A stretch of DNA of 64,000 nucleotides from Alphaproteobacteria bacterium (GCA_022819985.1 JAJEGH010000027.1:1-64000); one strand, 5' to 3'. Counted from the first letter of the stretch, positions 1 through 7,161 are shown. Made by a program: numbers and translations. The notes: a model not told the origin generated them from the letters alone.

Positions 1-89
1 GGTTCTTGTGGGTGGGGGTTTCTTGTGGGTGGGGGTTTCTTGTGGGTGGGGGTTTCTTGTGGGTGGGGGTTTCTTAGGGTTGGGGGCTT
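1..89 (+). repeat. 17-bp G-rich tandem repeat array (cut by window edge)
   Basis: Four direct head-to-tail copies of CTTGTGGGTGGGGGTTT start at 5, 22, 39 and 56. A degenerate fifth copy runs from 73 to 89. The array probably continues left of the window. Each unit carries GGG and GGGGG runs, so four consecutive units could fold as a G-quadruplex on the plus strand. A 17-bp period is not a multiple of three, which argues against coding. There are no spacers, so it is not a CRISPR array. Confidence 0.85.
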
Positions 90-119
90 TCCGTGGGTGA
101 GACCGGGTCGGGATTCCTC

Positions 120-165
120 CCCCTTCGACTTCGCTCAGAGCCCGCCCTGAGCGAAGTCGAAGGGG
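120..165. repeat. REP-like palindrome, 19-bp stem
   Basis: A perfect 19-bp inverted repeat (arms 120-138 and 147-165, core TTCGACTTCGCTCAG) encloses an 8-nt loop. Palindromes with a TTCGAC...GCTCAG core recur as dispersed intergenic repeats in many alphaproteobacteria, so a REP-type element is the best guess. It has no downstream T-run and is not a clear terminator. No second copy was noticed in this window. Confidence 0.7.
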
Positions 166-247
166 CAGGCTGCTGCGCCCCGGCCCACTCCGCCCCACTC
201 GGGGGCCGGGGCTCCGGTCGGAATGACGGGAAAGGGGCGCGCGTGCC

Positions 248-543
248 GTCCGGGTCGGGAACACGGGCCAACCCTTTGTTTTTCCGACCTGTTTTTCGGA
301 AACGAACAGTGAACTGAGGTGTGAGAGATGAAGGACTGTTATCCTACGTTTACGGTTTTTGCAACCCAACCGGCATGCCGTTCCGGATCGCCGACGGCCC
401 CGAAAGCGTTGCGGGGCAAGGGGTTGCGCGGAATGAAGGAGCGCTGCGGCGGGCCTGTCCGGCGTTTTTTTTCGAAAGACAGACCGGTCTGTCCAGGTCA
501 GGGAACCGAACCAACCTCCTGTTTTTCCTGCCTATTTCCGGAA
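248..543. repeat. two degenerate direct copies of a ~50-bp block
   Basis: The sequence from 248 to 301 and that from 491 to 543 align without gaps over roughly 50 bases, sharing GTCC, GGTC, CCAACC and GTTTTTCC in register. The copies are offset by 243 bp. Neither copy is coding. The right copy begins just inside the TetR-operator-like palindrome. Origin unknown; possibly two decayed copies of one dispersed intergenic element. Confidence 0.5.
467..493 (+). promoter_or_regulatory. TetR-type operator-like palindrome, copy 1
   Basis: Bases 478-493 form the perfect 16-bp palindrome GACAGACCGGTCTGTC, preceded by a T-run, C and GAAA. The form ACCGGTCTGT matches operators of several TetR-family repressors. 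A second copy of the whole 27-base motif lies on the minus strand at 47782-47808, with 25 of 27 positions identical. No regulator or target gene is adjacent here, so its role is unassigned. Confidence 0.45.
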
Positions 544-684
544 TCTATTATTAAACGATCATGCAAAAATACAGGATTTTTGTTCTTTTTTTCCTGTTTC
601 TGCGGCGCTGCCGGTATAACCGGGCCGCCATGACCGCGGCGGGAGGCCGGCGGAGGGAACGGCGCCAGGATCGCGCAATGCCGC

Positions 685-1779
685 CTACCCGCCGAACGGC
701 GCCCTGCCCGTCAGGATCGCGCGCAGGAAGCGGCCGACTTCGCGGTTGGAGATTTGCCGGGCGCGGTCGTCGCGGCCGATCAGGTAGGGCGGCCCGCCGA
801 CGCACAGGCCGAGGATGGTCATGCGCAAGAGCGGCGAGGCCATGACGAGGCCGGTGTTGCGGTCGCGGACCGTGCCGTCCGGCTCGATGCGCAGGCGGCA
901 GCCGTGCATCTGCCGGCCGATGCGGAACCGGGACCAGCCGCCGTCCCACTGGTGCGGCGCATCCTTTATCGCGATCAGCCGGCCGGCGCTGCCGCCGCGC
1001 CGCATGTCGTCCAGATAGGCCCGGCAGCGCACCGGGTCGATCAACTCGTCGGCAGTGCCGTAGAGCATCAGGAGCGGCGCGCCGGTCGTCCGCGGTTTGG
1101 CGAAACGGGCGATGCACGGCGCATAGAAGGCGATATGGCCGGCAAAGCGCAGGCCGCGGCCCAGCTTTTCCGAAATGCGCCGGTCCAGCATGTAGGCCGC
1201 GGCCATGCCGCCGTAGGAAAAGCCCATGACGAAGGCGCGGCGCGGATCGACCGCCGGATGCTCCCGGGCGACCCAGCGCAGCGCGGCGAAGGCGTCGGCG
1301 ATCGTCATGGTTTCGGTCACGTCGATCAGCCGGCGCACGAACCCGCCGCTGCCGCCGCTGCGCGCCGCAAAGACGTCGACCGCAACCGCGGCCAGCCCCA
1401 TCGCGGCGAATTGCCGGCCGTACACATGCTCGCGGGCATAGCGCACCCCGCTCGCGCCGTGCAGCAGGATCACGATCGGCACGCTGCGCGCCGGCCGGCG
1501 GCGCGCGGGCAGCGGTTCCGGCAGATAGAGCGTGCCGACGCCGGTCGCCTTGTCCGCGTCGTCCGCATCGGTCGGCGCGAAGGGGCTGGTCGTCGGGAAG
1601 CGGATTTCCCGCCCGGCAAAGCCTTCGAGCCCCGCTTCGCCGGGCCACGGACGGGTGAGTTGCGACCAGTCGCCCGCGACCGCCCCGCCGCCGGCCGGGA
1701 CGGCAGCGGCGAGGCAGCCCAGCAACAGGCCAAAGCGCGCCGTTCCGCTGCGGCGCACCATCCGGTATATCCCAGCCAT
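685..1779 (-). CDS. exported dienelactone-hydrolase-like alpha/beta hydrolase
   Basis: A 364-residue protein with an N-terminal signal peptide: a basic start, then a hydrophobic stretch at about residues 16-30 and an Ala-rich end. The alpha/beta-hydrolase features are an HG oxyanion motif (107-108), the nucleophile elbow GFSYGG with Ser188, and acid and base candidates Asp243 (YGTADE) and His275 (APHQW). The family is dienelactone hydrolase-like carboxylesterases; the substrate is unknown and an envelope location is inferred. The ATG at 1779 was chosen because GAGGAGGG lies just upstream. An ATG at 1761 would give a more classical signal peptide but lacks a good ribosome binding site. The chosen start overlaps the divergent rnd start by two bases. 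Confidence 0.8.
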   Translation of the reverse strand: MAGIYRMVRRSGTARFGLLLGCLAAAVPAGGGAVAGDWSQLTRPWPGEAGLEGFAGREIRFPTTSPFAPTDADDADKATGVGTLYLPEPLPARRRPARSVPIVILLHGASGVRYAREHVYGRQFAAMGLAAVAVDVFAARSGGSGGFVRRLIDVTETMTIADAFAALRWVAREHPAVDPRRAFVMGFSYGGMAAAYMLDRRISEKLGRGLRFAGHIAFYAPCIARFAKPRTTGAPLLMLYGTADELIDPVRCRAYLDDMRRGGSAGRLIAIKDAPHQWDGGWSRFRIGRQMHGCRLRIEPDGTVRDRNTGLVMASPLLRMTILGLCVGGPPYLIGRDDRARQISNREVGRFLRAILTGRAPFGG

Positions 1780-2929
1780 GACCCTCCTCACCGATCCGGC
1801 GCAGGTCGCCGCCCTGTGCGCCCGTCTGGCGGCCGAAGACTTCGTCACCGTCGATACCGAATTCATCCGCGAAAAAACCTACTGGCCGGTTCTGTGCCTG
1901 ATTCAGCTCGCCGGCGAGGGCGAGGCGGCTGCCGTCGATCCGCTGGCGCCGGGCATGGACCTTACGCCGGTCTGGGACCTGATGCAGAATCCCGATGTCG
2001 TGAAGGTCTTCCACGCCGCCCGGCAGGATATCGAGATTTTCGTGCACCTGACCGGCCGGACGCCGACGCCGGTCTACGATACCCAGATCGCCGCGATGGT
2101 GTGCGGCTTCGGCGACCAGGTCGGCTACGAGCAGCTGGTCCGCAAGCTGGCGAAGGCGCAGATCGACAAGGGCGCCCGCTTTACCGACTGGGCGGCCCGG
2201 CCGCTGACCGGCAAGCAGCTCGCCTACGCCCTTTCCGACGTCACCCATCTGCGCACCGCCTACCGCAAGCTGCGCAGCCGGATCGGCGATGCGGGCAGGG
2301 AGGGCTGGATCGCCGAAGACATGGCGGCGCTGGAAGACGCCGCCACTTACCTCACGGCGCCGGACGATGCCTGGAAACGGGTCAAGTCGCGCTCCCTGAA
2401 GCCGAAATATCTCGGCGTCCTGAAACAGGTCGCGGCATGGCGCGAAGACTTCGCGCAACGGAAGAACATCCCGCGCAACCGGGTGTTCCGCGACGAAACC
2501 CTGATCGACATCGCCGCCAACGCGCCGGGAACGGTGGCGGCGCTGGCCCGCACGCGCGGGATATCCAGGGGGCTTGCCGAGGGCCCGGCCGGCCAGGCCA
2601 TCCTCAAGGCGGTGGAGCGCGGCCGGAACGGGCCGGCGCCGCAGCCCGCCGCGGTCCGCGAAGATCTGCCGGCCGGCGCCGCGCCGGTCGTCGAATTCCT
2701 CAAGGTGCTGCTGAAAGAGCGGTGCGAGAAGGGCCGTGTCGCCCAGAAGCTGGTGGCCTCCGCCGCCGATCTGGAACGGATCGCGATGGACGACGAGGCC
2801 GATGTGCCGGCGCTCGGCGGCTGGCGCCGCGCCCTGTTCGGCGAGGACGCCCTCGCCCTCAAGCACGGCCGGCTCGCCCTGGCGGTGCGCAACGGCGGCA
2901 TCGAAACGATCCGGCTCGACGAGGGGTAG
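1778..2929 (+). CDS. rnd: ribonuclease D
   Basis: A 383-residue 3'-5' exoribonuclease of the DEDD superfamily, which trims tRNA and other structured RNA precursors in the cytoplasm. Exo I is visible as VDTEF with Asp26 and Glu28, Exo II as VFHAARQD, and Exo III as YALSDVTHL. An HRDC domain follows at about residues 210-290, so the domain order and length are normal for Rnd. The start fits the family N-terminus (MTLLTDPAQV), directly before the first beta strand of the exonuclease fold. The ATG shares bases 1778-1779 with the start codon of the divergent hydrolase, leaving no separate intergenic promoter space. Confidence 0.95.
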   Translation: MTLLTDPAQVAALCARLAAEDFVTVDTEFIREKTYWPVLCLIQLAGEGEAAAVDPLAPGMDLTPVWDLMQNPDVVKVFHAARQDIEIFVHLTGRTPTPVYDTQIAAMVCGFGDQVGYEQLVRKLAKAQIDKGARFTDWAARPLTGKQLAYALSDVTHLRTAYRKLRSRIGDAGREGWIAEDMAALEDAATYLTAPDDAWKRVKSRSLKPKYLGVLKQVAAWREDFAQRKNIPRNRVFRDETLIDIAANAPGTVAALARTRGISRGLAEGPAGQAILKAVERGRNGPAPQPAAVREDLPAGAAPVVEFLKVLLKERCEKGRVAQKLVASAADLERIAMDDEADVPALGGWRRALFGEDALALKHGRLALAVRNGGIETIRLDEG

Positions 2930-2990
2930 CTGCGGCCAAACCGCCATACCGAAGACTTCAGTTCGGCGCATCGCCTCTTGATTGGAACGG

Positions 2991-3023
2991 TTGTCCCCAT
3001 GCAAGTTCGTACATATTTGTACG
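2991..3023 (+). promoter_or_regulatory. hicAB promoter with operator palindrome
   Basis: TTGTCC at 2991-2996 and TATTTG at 3014-3019 are separated by 17 bp and could be -35 and -10 boxes. The inverted repeat CGTACATATTTGTACG (3008-3023) covers the -10 box and is a plausible HicB or HicAB operator. The GTG start of hicA lies only 8 bp after the palindrome, so the mRNA may be nearly leaderless. This is a sequence-pattern call only. Confidence 0.45.
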
Positions 3024-3030
3024 GTATCCG

Positions 3031-3243
3031 GTGACTGGAGACGAATTCGTCAAGCGCGTCCGGCGGCTCGGCCGGCGTCGGGGAATAACGGTGTACTTCG
3101 AACCGCGAGCAGGCAAGGGAAGCCACGGTCGCCTGCACTACGGCGATCGTTTCACAACGGTCAAAGACCGACGCAAAGAAATCGGGCCGAGTCTCCTCGC
3201 GGCCATGCTCAAGCAACTCGGCCTCTCGCGTAAGGACATTTGA
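3031..3243 (+). CDS. hicA: HicA-type mRNA interferase toxin
   Basis: A 70-residue protein of the HicA/YcfA family: small double-stranded-RNA-binding-like toxins that cleave mRNA. The family pattern is clear: a KRV..LGRRRG helix, then GKGSHGRLHYGDRFTTV carrying the catalytic His32, then a C-terminal helix ending LLAAMLKQLGLS. The GTG at 3031 is the only sensible start, since no ATG occurs in this frame upstream. No ribosome binding site is seen, consistent with a very short leader. The gene is followed after 18 bp by its antitoxin hicB, the usual toxin-first order for this family. Confidence 0.88.
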   Translation: MTGDEFVKRVRRLGRRRGITVYFEPRAGKGSHGRLHYGDRFTTVKDRRKEIGPSLLAAMLKQLGLSRKDI

Positions 3244-3261
3244 AGAAGGGAGAAAGGCGGA

Positions 3262-3699
3262 ATGGCGAGAACGTTGACGCTGGCGTATCCCGCAAATCTG
3301 GACATGCAGAAGGATGGCGGCATCCTGGTGTCGTTTCCGGATATTCCGGAAGCGCTGACGGAAGGCGCGACGGTCGAGGAGGCCGTCGCGGAAGCGGAAG
3401 ATTGCCTGATCGCCGCGCTCGGCGGGTATGTCGAATCCCAGCGCGACATTCCGCGACCGTCGCCCGCCAGGGGACGAACCGTCATTTCCGCGCCGGCTCT
3501 GGTTGCAGCGAAGGTCGCCCTCTACCGTGCAATGCGCGAACAGGACGTCGGCAACGCCGCGTTGGCCAGGCGGTTGGAGACGGTGGAAGGCACGGTCCGG
3601 CGTCTGCTCGATCTCGACCACCGGTCGCATATCGGTCAGGTCGAGGCTGCGCTTCGCGCGCTCGGACAGCGGCTGGTCGTGGTTGCGCAGGCGGCCTGA
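3262..3699 (+). CDS. hicB: HicB-type antitoxin
   Basis: A 145-residue antitoxin to HicA. Residues 1-60 form the HicB partial RNase-H-like fold, with GGILVSFPDIPEALTEG and the following EEAVAEAEDCL helix. The C-terminal half (about 75-135) looks like a helix-turn-helix region (ALARRLETVEGTVRRLLDLD), fitting an autorepressor that binds the operator upstream of hicA. It is co-transcribed with hicA. A ribosome binding site (GAAGGGAGAAAGG) lies just upstream of the ATG. Confidence 0.9.
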   Translation: MARTLTLAYPANLDMQKDGGILVSFPDIPEALTEGATVEEAVAEAEDCLIAALGGYVESQRDIPRPSPARGRTVISAPALVAAKVALYRAMREQDVGNAALARRLETVEGTVRRLLDLDHRSHIGQVEAALRALGQRLVVVAQAA

Positions 3700-3823
3700 C
3701 CGGATGCCGCGCCGGTGGACGTTTACCTTACGGATGCCCGCGTTTTGACTTTGCCCTCGTCGGCCCTATTGTCGGAACCGAGGCCCCTGCACCGCCCCGA
3801 TCGGTCCAGCCCGCGGAGGGACC

Positions 3824-4528
3824 ATGACCCGGAAAATCACTGTCGATATCGTTTCCGACACGGTCTGCCCGTGGTGTTATGTCGGCAAGCGCCGGTTCGA
3901 GGAGGCGCTGGCCCGAAGGCCGCCGGACCTCGATGTCTTTGTCGGCTGGCGGCCGTTCCAGCTCAATCCGGACATGCCGCCCGAGGGCATGGACCGTAAA
4001 TCGTACCTCGCCGCCAAGTTCGGCGGCGACGAACGGGCCGAACACATCTACTCCGCAATCCGGGAGGCCGGGGCGTCGACCGGCCTCGACTTCGATTTCG
4101 GCAGGATGGCGCGCCAGCCCAACACCCTCGATTCGCACCGGCTGATCGACCGGGCGGGCCGTGCGGCCGAGGATTCGGGAGGCCGGCCCGGCCTGCAGGA
4201 TGCGGTCGTGGAGCGACTGTTCCGGGCCTGTTTCATTGAGGGCAGGGATATCGGCGACCGGGAAACCCTGGTCGAACTCGCCGCCGACGCCGGGATGGAT
4301 GCGGACGAGACCCGCGCCTATCTCGACAGCGACGAGGACGCCGAACGCATCCGGCAGGAAGACCTGATGGCCCGGCAAATGGGGATCCAGGGCGTGCCCT
4401 GTTTCATCGTCAACCGGCAATATGCGGTGTCCGGCGCCCAGGATCCGGCGGTGTTCCTCAAGGCCTTCGAACAGGTTCTCGAAGCGGAGGAAGCGGCGGC
4501 GAAAAGCGCGGAACCCGCGCCGGCCTGA
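3824..4528 (+). CDS. DsbA/FrnE-family thioredoxin-fold oxidoreductase
   Basis: A 234-residue cytoplasmic-type DsbA-family protein with no signal peptide. The redox motif CPWC is at residues 15-18 after the first strand. The cis-proline loop appears as GIQGVPCFIV near residue 187, and the VSGAQ segment is typical of the FrnE/2-hydroxychromene-2-carboxylate isomerase-like branch. The likely role is disulfide or thiol redox chemistry; the substrate is unknown. The ribosome binding site GGAGGG is at the right distance. The upstream 124 bp after hicB hold nothing recognisable. Confidence 0.85.
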   Translation: MTRKITVDIVSDTVCPWCYVGKRRFEEALARRPPDLDVFVGWRPFQLNPDMPPEGMDRKSYLAAKFGGDERAEHIYSAIREAGASTGLDFDFGRMARQPNTLDSHRLIDRAGRAAEDSGGRPGLQDAVVERLFRACFIEGRDIGDRETLVELAADAGMDADETRAYLDSDEDAERIRQEDLMARQMGIQGVPCFIVNRQYAVSGAQDPAVFLKAFEQVLEAEEAAAKSAEPAPA

Positions 4529-4582
4529 GCCGGCCTGCTGCCGACCCGGATGAACCTCCCGTAATGGCCCGTAATGGATTGA

Positions 4583-4930
4583 ACCGCCGAAACCCGGGAA
4601 ACCGGCCTGCTCGACGATTTGCTCGGCGCCGAACCGGTTCTGATCGGCGACCTGATCCTCGCGGAGGTTTTGCAGGGTTTTCGCAGCAACCGTGACGTCC
4701 GCCGGGCGCGCGCGGCGCTCGACTCGCTGTATTTCGAACCCATGGCCGGACGCAGTATCGCGTTGGCGAGCGCCCGTAACTATCGCGCGCTGCGGGCCAG
4801 GGGCGTGACGGTCCGCAAGACCGTGGACATGCTGATCGCCACCTTTTGCATGGAGAACGGGCACAGCCTGCTCCACGCCGACCGGGATTTCGACACGATC
4901 GAAGACAATCTCGGCCTGCGAACGGTCTGA
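4583..4930 (+). pseudogene. N-terminally truncated VapC-like PIN toxin remnant
   Basis: The frame encodes the middle and C-terminus of a VapC ribonuclease: TAETRETGLLDDLLG, then IGDLILAEVLQGF (second acidic residue), VRKTVDMLIATFC (third) and LLHADRDFD (fourth). The N-terminal strand carrying the first catalytic Asp (usually VDTSVWID) is missing. In its place the frame reads GTA ATG GAT TGA at 4571-4582, directly before the homology begins. The only in-frame start would be a TTG at 4619. No vapB precedes it. An inactivated orphan is the best reading; a short expressed fragment cannot be excluded. Confidence 0.75.
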
Positions 4931-4977
4931 GATTCGGGCTTCGCGGCGCAACCGCGAGCCCGGCGACACAACTCGGA

Positions 4978-5439
4978 CTAAATCGGCAGGGCGGTCGTCT
5001 CCTTGATGTCTTCCATCACGAAACTGGCCGAAATGTCCGAGATCGGGACCTTGGCGATCAGGCGCTTGTAGAACCGGTCGTAGCCCCTGACGTCCGGAAC
5101 CCGCAGGCGGAGCACATAGTCGATGTCGCCGGTCATCCGGTGGGCGCCCTGGATCTCCGGCAGCGTCCGGACAGCCTCTTCGAACTTGGCGAGCCAGTCT
5201 TTCTCGTGCGCGCTGGTGCGGATGATGACGAAGACCGACAGGCCGAGGCCGACCGCCTCCGGATCGATCAGGGCGACCCGCCCGCGAATGACCTGCCGTT
5301 CTTCCAGCAGCTTGACGCGGCGCCAGCAGGCGTTGCGCGACAGGTTCGTCCGGGCGGCCAGATCGTCCATGCTGACCGACGCATCCTGTTGCAGGCAGCG
5401 CAGGATTCTGAGGTCGGTTTCGTCAAGAACCAGGCTCAT
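4978..5439 (-). CDS. Lrp/AsnC-family transcriptional regulator
   Basis: A 153-residue regulator with an N-terminal winged HTH (LDETDLRILRCLQQDASVSMDDLAARTNLSRNACWRRVKLLEE, residues about 5-47) and a C-terminal RAM/AsnC ligand-binding domain (SVFVIIRTS..., then GDIDYVLRLRVPD). Family members form octamer-type assemblies that sense amino acids. The start was set at the ATG giving the usual MSLVLDETD opening; longer versions add an unlikely N-terminus. The divergent neighbour encodes a DUF6356 protein. The shared upstream region has spaced repeats that may be autoregulatory sites. Confidence 0.92.
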   Translation of the reverse strand: MSLVLDETDLRILRCLQQDASVSMDDLAARTNLSRNACWRRVKLLEERQVIRGRVALIDPEAVGLGLSVFVIIRTSAHEKDWLAKFEEAVRTLPEIQGAHRMTGDIDYVLRLRVPDVRGYDRFYKRLIAKVPISDISASFVMEDIKETTALPI

Positions 5440-5487
5440 TTTGGGACGATATCCGAAAATACCGGAAATTTGTAGAAAATTTGGGAC
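5440..5487. promoter_or_regulatory. putative Lrp-type binding region
   Basis: TTTGGGAC occurs at 5440-5447 and again at 5480-5487, exactly 40 bp apart, on the same DNA face. AT-rich blocks GAAAAT, GGAAATTT and GAAAATTT lie between. Such phased sites upstream of an lrp-like gene suggest autoregulation, but no consensus for this regulator is known. Confidence 0.35.
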
Positions 5488-5585
5488 ATTTGCTCCGGGC
5501 CGTTCGGGTATCTTGAGCGGCATTGGAAGAAGCGGACTGCCGGCGACGGCCGGCGGGCGGATCGGCGAGCGGCGGAGCGGGAACC

Positions 5586-5834
5586 ATGAACCAGCGGCAA
5601 GCGAGCATCCCGGCAGGAACTTTCCTGAGCGCCTTCCGCGATCATCCGGCCAGCGTCGGCGAGACCTATCCCGAGCATATGGGGTTCGCGCTGCGCTTCG
5701 GCGCCCGGCTGTTGTGCGCCGGCGCAGCGGCCTGCATCCACGCCCTCGTCCCGGCGCTGTTCGAGACCACGGCGAGCGACACGGTCAAGGCAATGCACGC
5801 CGAAATCGAGGGCCGCGGCCGGGCAACGGGCTGA
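5586..5834 (+). CDS. DUF6356 family small membrane-associated protein
   Basis: An 82-residue protein with the DUF6356 pattern: FRDHPASVGETYPEHMGFALRFGARLL, then a hydrophobic Ala-rich segment CAGAAACIHALVPALFE that could span the membrane once, and a short charged tail. The function is unknown in the family. A ribosome binding site (GGAGCGGG) precedes the ATG. It is divergent from the Lrp-type regulator and convergent with a quinone reductase gene. Confidence 0.8.
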   Translation: MNQRQASIPAGTFLSAFRDHPASVGETYPEHMGFALRFGARLLCAGAAACIHALVPALFETTASDTVKAMHAEIEGRGRATG

Positions 5835-5859
5835 GACGCCGGCCGGGCGTTTCGCGCAC

Positions 5860-6495
5860 TCAGCGGAGCCGGGCGGCCGCGCCCTCTATTTTCCGGTCTA
5901 TTTTGCGGCCGAAGGCTTCGAGGCGCGCGCCGTCGAGCGCCGCCACGCCGTAAAGGCTCAGCATCTCGAAATCCGCCTGGGGCGCGCAGCTTCCGAGAAT
6001 GGCGCGCTTCAGCACTCGCTTGACCGGCTGCCGCAGGATCAGGCGGTCGATCTTCCACGGCGAGGTCAGCGTCGTGATCGCAAGGCAATATCTCAGTCCG
6101 GAAAGCGCCGGTGCGATCGCGCCGGTTTCGGGCACGTTGTCGAAGGCGACGCCGGGCGCCCACACCCGATCGAACCAGCCCTTGAGCAGCGCCGGCATCC
6201 CGAACCACCAAGTCGGGAAGACGAGAATCAGCGTCTCCGCCCGCTTCAGTTGCGCCGTCTCTGCGCCGGTTGCGCTGCCGTCGAAGGCGCCGAAATAGCT
6301 CGCACGCTCCGCCGCGGTGAGAGCTGCTTCGAAGCCATGATCGTAAAGATCCAGATGCTCGTAGGCGACGCCGTTGGCCTCGAGACCTGCGGCGACCCGG
6401 CTGACGAGATGGTGGCAGAGGCTGTCCTTCAGAGGATGGCAGGAGACGATCAGGCAGTTCGGTTCGGCGTTCCGCAGCGTCGGGGCTTCGGCCAA
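5860..6495 (-). CDS. flavodoxin-fold NAD(P)H dehydrogenase (quinone) family protein
   Basis: A 211-residue protein of the NQO1/KefF-like flavodoxin family, which carries FMN or FAD and does two-electron quinone reduction. It opens with CLIVSCHPLKDSLCHHLV (flavin phosphate loop). The LILVFPTWWFGMPALLKGWFDRVWAPGVAF segment is the hallmark of the family, and LAITTLTSPW follows. Length is normal. It lies 24 bp from the next minus-strand gene (intradiol dioxygenase-like), so the two may be co-transcribed and could act on related aromatic or quinone compounds; that link is inference. Confidence 0.85.
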   Translation of the reverse strand: MAEAPTLRNAEPNCLIVSCHPLKDSLCHHLVSRVAAGLEANGVAYEHLDLYDHGFEAALTAAERASYFGAFDGSATGAETAQLKRAETLILVFPTWWFGMPALLKGWFDRVWAPGVAFDNVPETGAIAPALSGLRYCLAITTLTSPWKIDRLILRQPVKRVLKRAILGSCAPQADFEMLSLYGVAALDGARLEAFGRKIDRKIEGAAARLR

Positions 6496-6519
6496 TTTGC
6501 CGCCTCCGCTCTCGCCGCC

Positions 6520-7161
6520 TCAGGCCGGCGCCAGGACGAAATCGAACCGCGCCCGCCAGGCCCCGCCGGCCCGGCCGAGCCGCATCGCCAGGCCCTGGCG
6601 GTAGATGAAGTCCCGGCGGTTGGCCTCGGCCAGGTCCGGAAAATACAGCTGGGTGGTCAGCAGGCGGGTGCGCGCGCCCTGAACCTTGACGTGAAAGTGC
6701 GGCGTCCGCCCGGTATAGTGGCCGGGCCGGATCGTCTCGAACCGGAAAGCGCCGGCGCTGTCGGTAAACTGGTGGCCGCGATAGCGGAAGCCGCTGTTGT
6801 CGTAGCGCCCGCGTTCGTCGCAATGCCACAGGTCGACGACCGCGCCCGGCACGGGGCGGCAGTCGGGCGTCAGGACCAGCCCCCGGAGCACCAGCGGTTC
6901 GCCGCCGCTGCCCGGCTCGCGCAGGTCGGTGCGGCGCGGCGTCGACGGCGTGTAATACGGCCCTTCGGTCTGCCCGATCGTGCCGGGGGTGCAGTCCGAA
7001 GGCGGCGCAAGGCCAAGGCCGCGGTCTGCCACCGGGCCGCGGAAGTCGTATCCCAGGGGCGTCAAGCGGGCGCCGGCCAGGAACAGCGTCGCCGCCGTTC
7101 CGGCAGCGCCGACCGCCAGGCCCGCCGCGACCGATCTCCGGGTTATGCCGCCTTTCGACAT
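6520..7161 (-). CDS. exported intradiol ring-cleavage dioxygenase-like protein
   Basis: A 213-residue protein with a Tat-like N-terminus (TRRSVAAGLAVGAAG). The catalytic fold is that of protocatechuate 3,4-dioxygenase beta-type proteins. The Fe(III) ligands are visible as Tyr120 (GRYDNSG), Tyr149 (RPGHY), His155 and His157 (PHFHVKV). IGQTEGPYYTP is the typical entry segment. It is shorter than soluble catechol dioxygenases but normal for the exported intradiol-like family, whose substrates are mostly unknown. Probably translated with the adjacent quinone reductase gene. Confidence 0.85.
   Translation of the reverse strand: MSKGGITRRSVAAGLAVGAAGTAATLFLAGARLTPLGYDFRGPVADRGLGLAPPSDCTPGTIGQTEGPYYTPSTPRRTDLREPGSGGEPLVLRGLVLTPDCRPVPGAVVDLWHCDERGRYDNSGFRYRGHQFTDSAGAFRFETIRPGHYTGRTPHFHVKVQGARTRLLTTQLYFPDLAEANRRDFIYRQGLAMRLGRAGGAWRARFDFVLAPA

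Larger units (their letters stand above)
1..684. other. gene-free, repeat-rich stretch
   Basis: No convincing gene is seen here. The short open frames encode low-complexity or frame-shadow peptides without ribosome binding sites or recognisable domains. The stretch holds a G-rich tandem array, a long palindrome, two degenerate copies of a block of about 50 bp, a TetR-operator-like palindrome, and a T-rich hairpin (ACAGGA and TCCTGT arms at 571-576 and 592-597 around a 15-nt loop that is mostly T). The right part, 540-600, is AT-rich compared with the surroundings. It lies downstream of the 3' end of the leftward hydrolase gene. Confidence 0.6.

Noticed and set aside
1..89. CRISPR-like array
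   Set aside because: Repeats are contiguous 17-bp units without unique spacers.
120..165. Rho-independent terminator for a gene left of the window
   Set aside because: The stem is long and perfect, but there is no T-run on either side and the arms resemble dispersed REP-type repeats.
93..633. Short open frames in the left end
   Set aside because: There is no ribosome binding site, no recognisable protein pattern, and they run through palindromes and repeats.
551..3004. Very long minus-strand frame of 817 codons over rnd and the hydrolase gene
   Set aside because: It is antisense to the well-supported rnd gene and out of frame with the hydrolase; its sequence is Arg/Gly/Pro-rich without domains, typical of GC-rich frame shadows.
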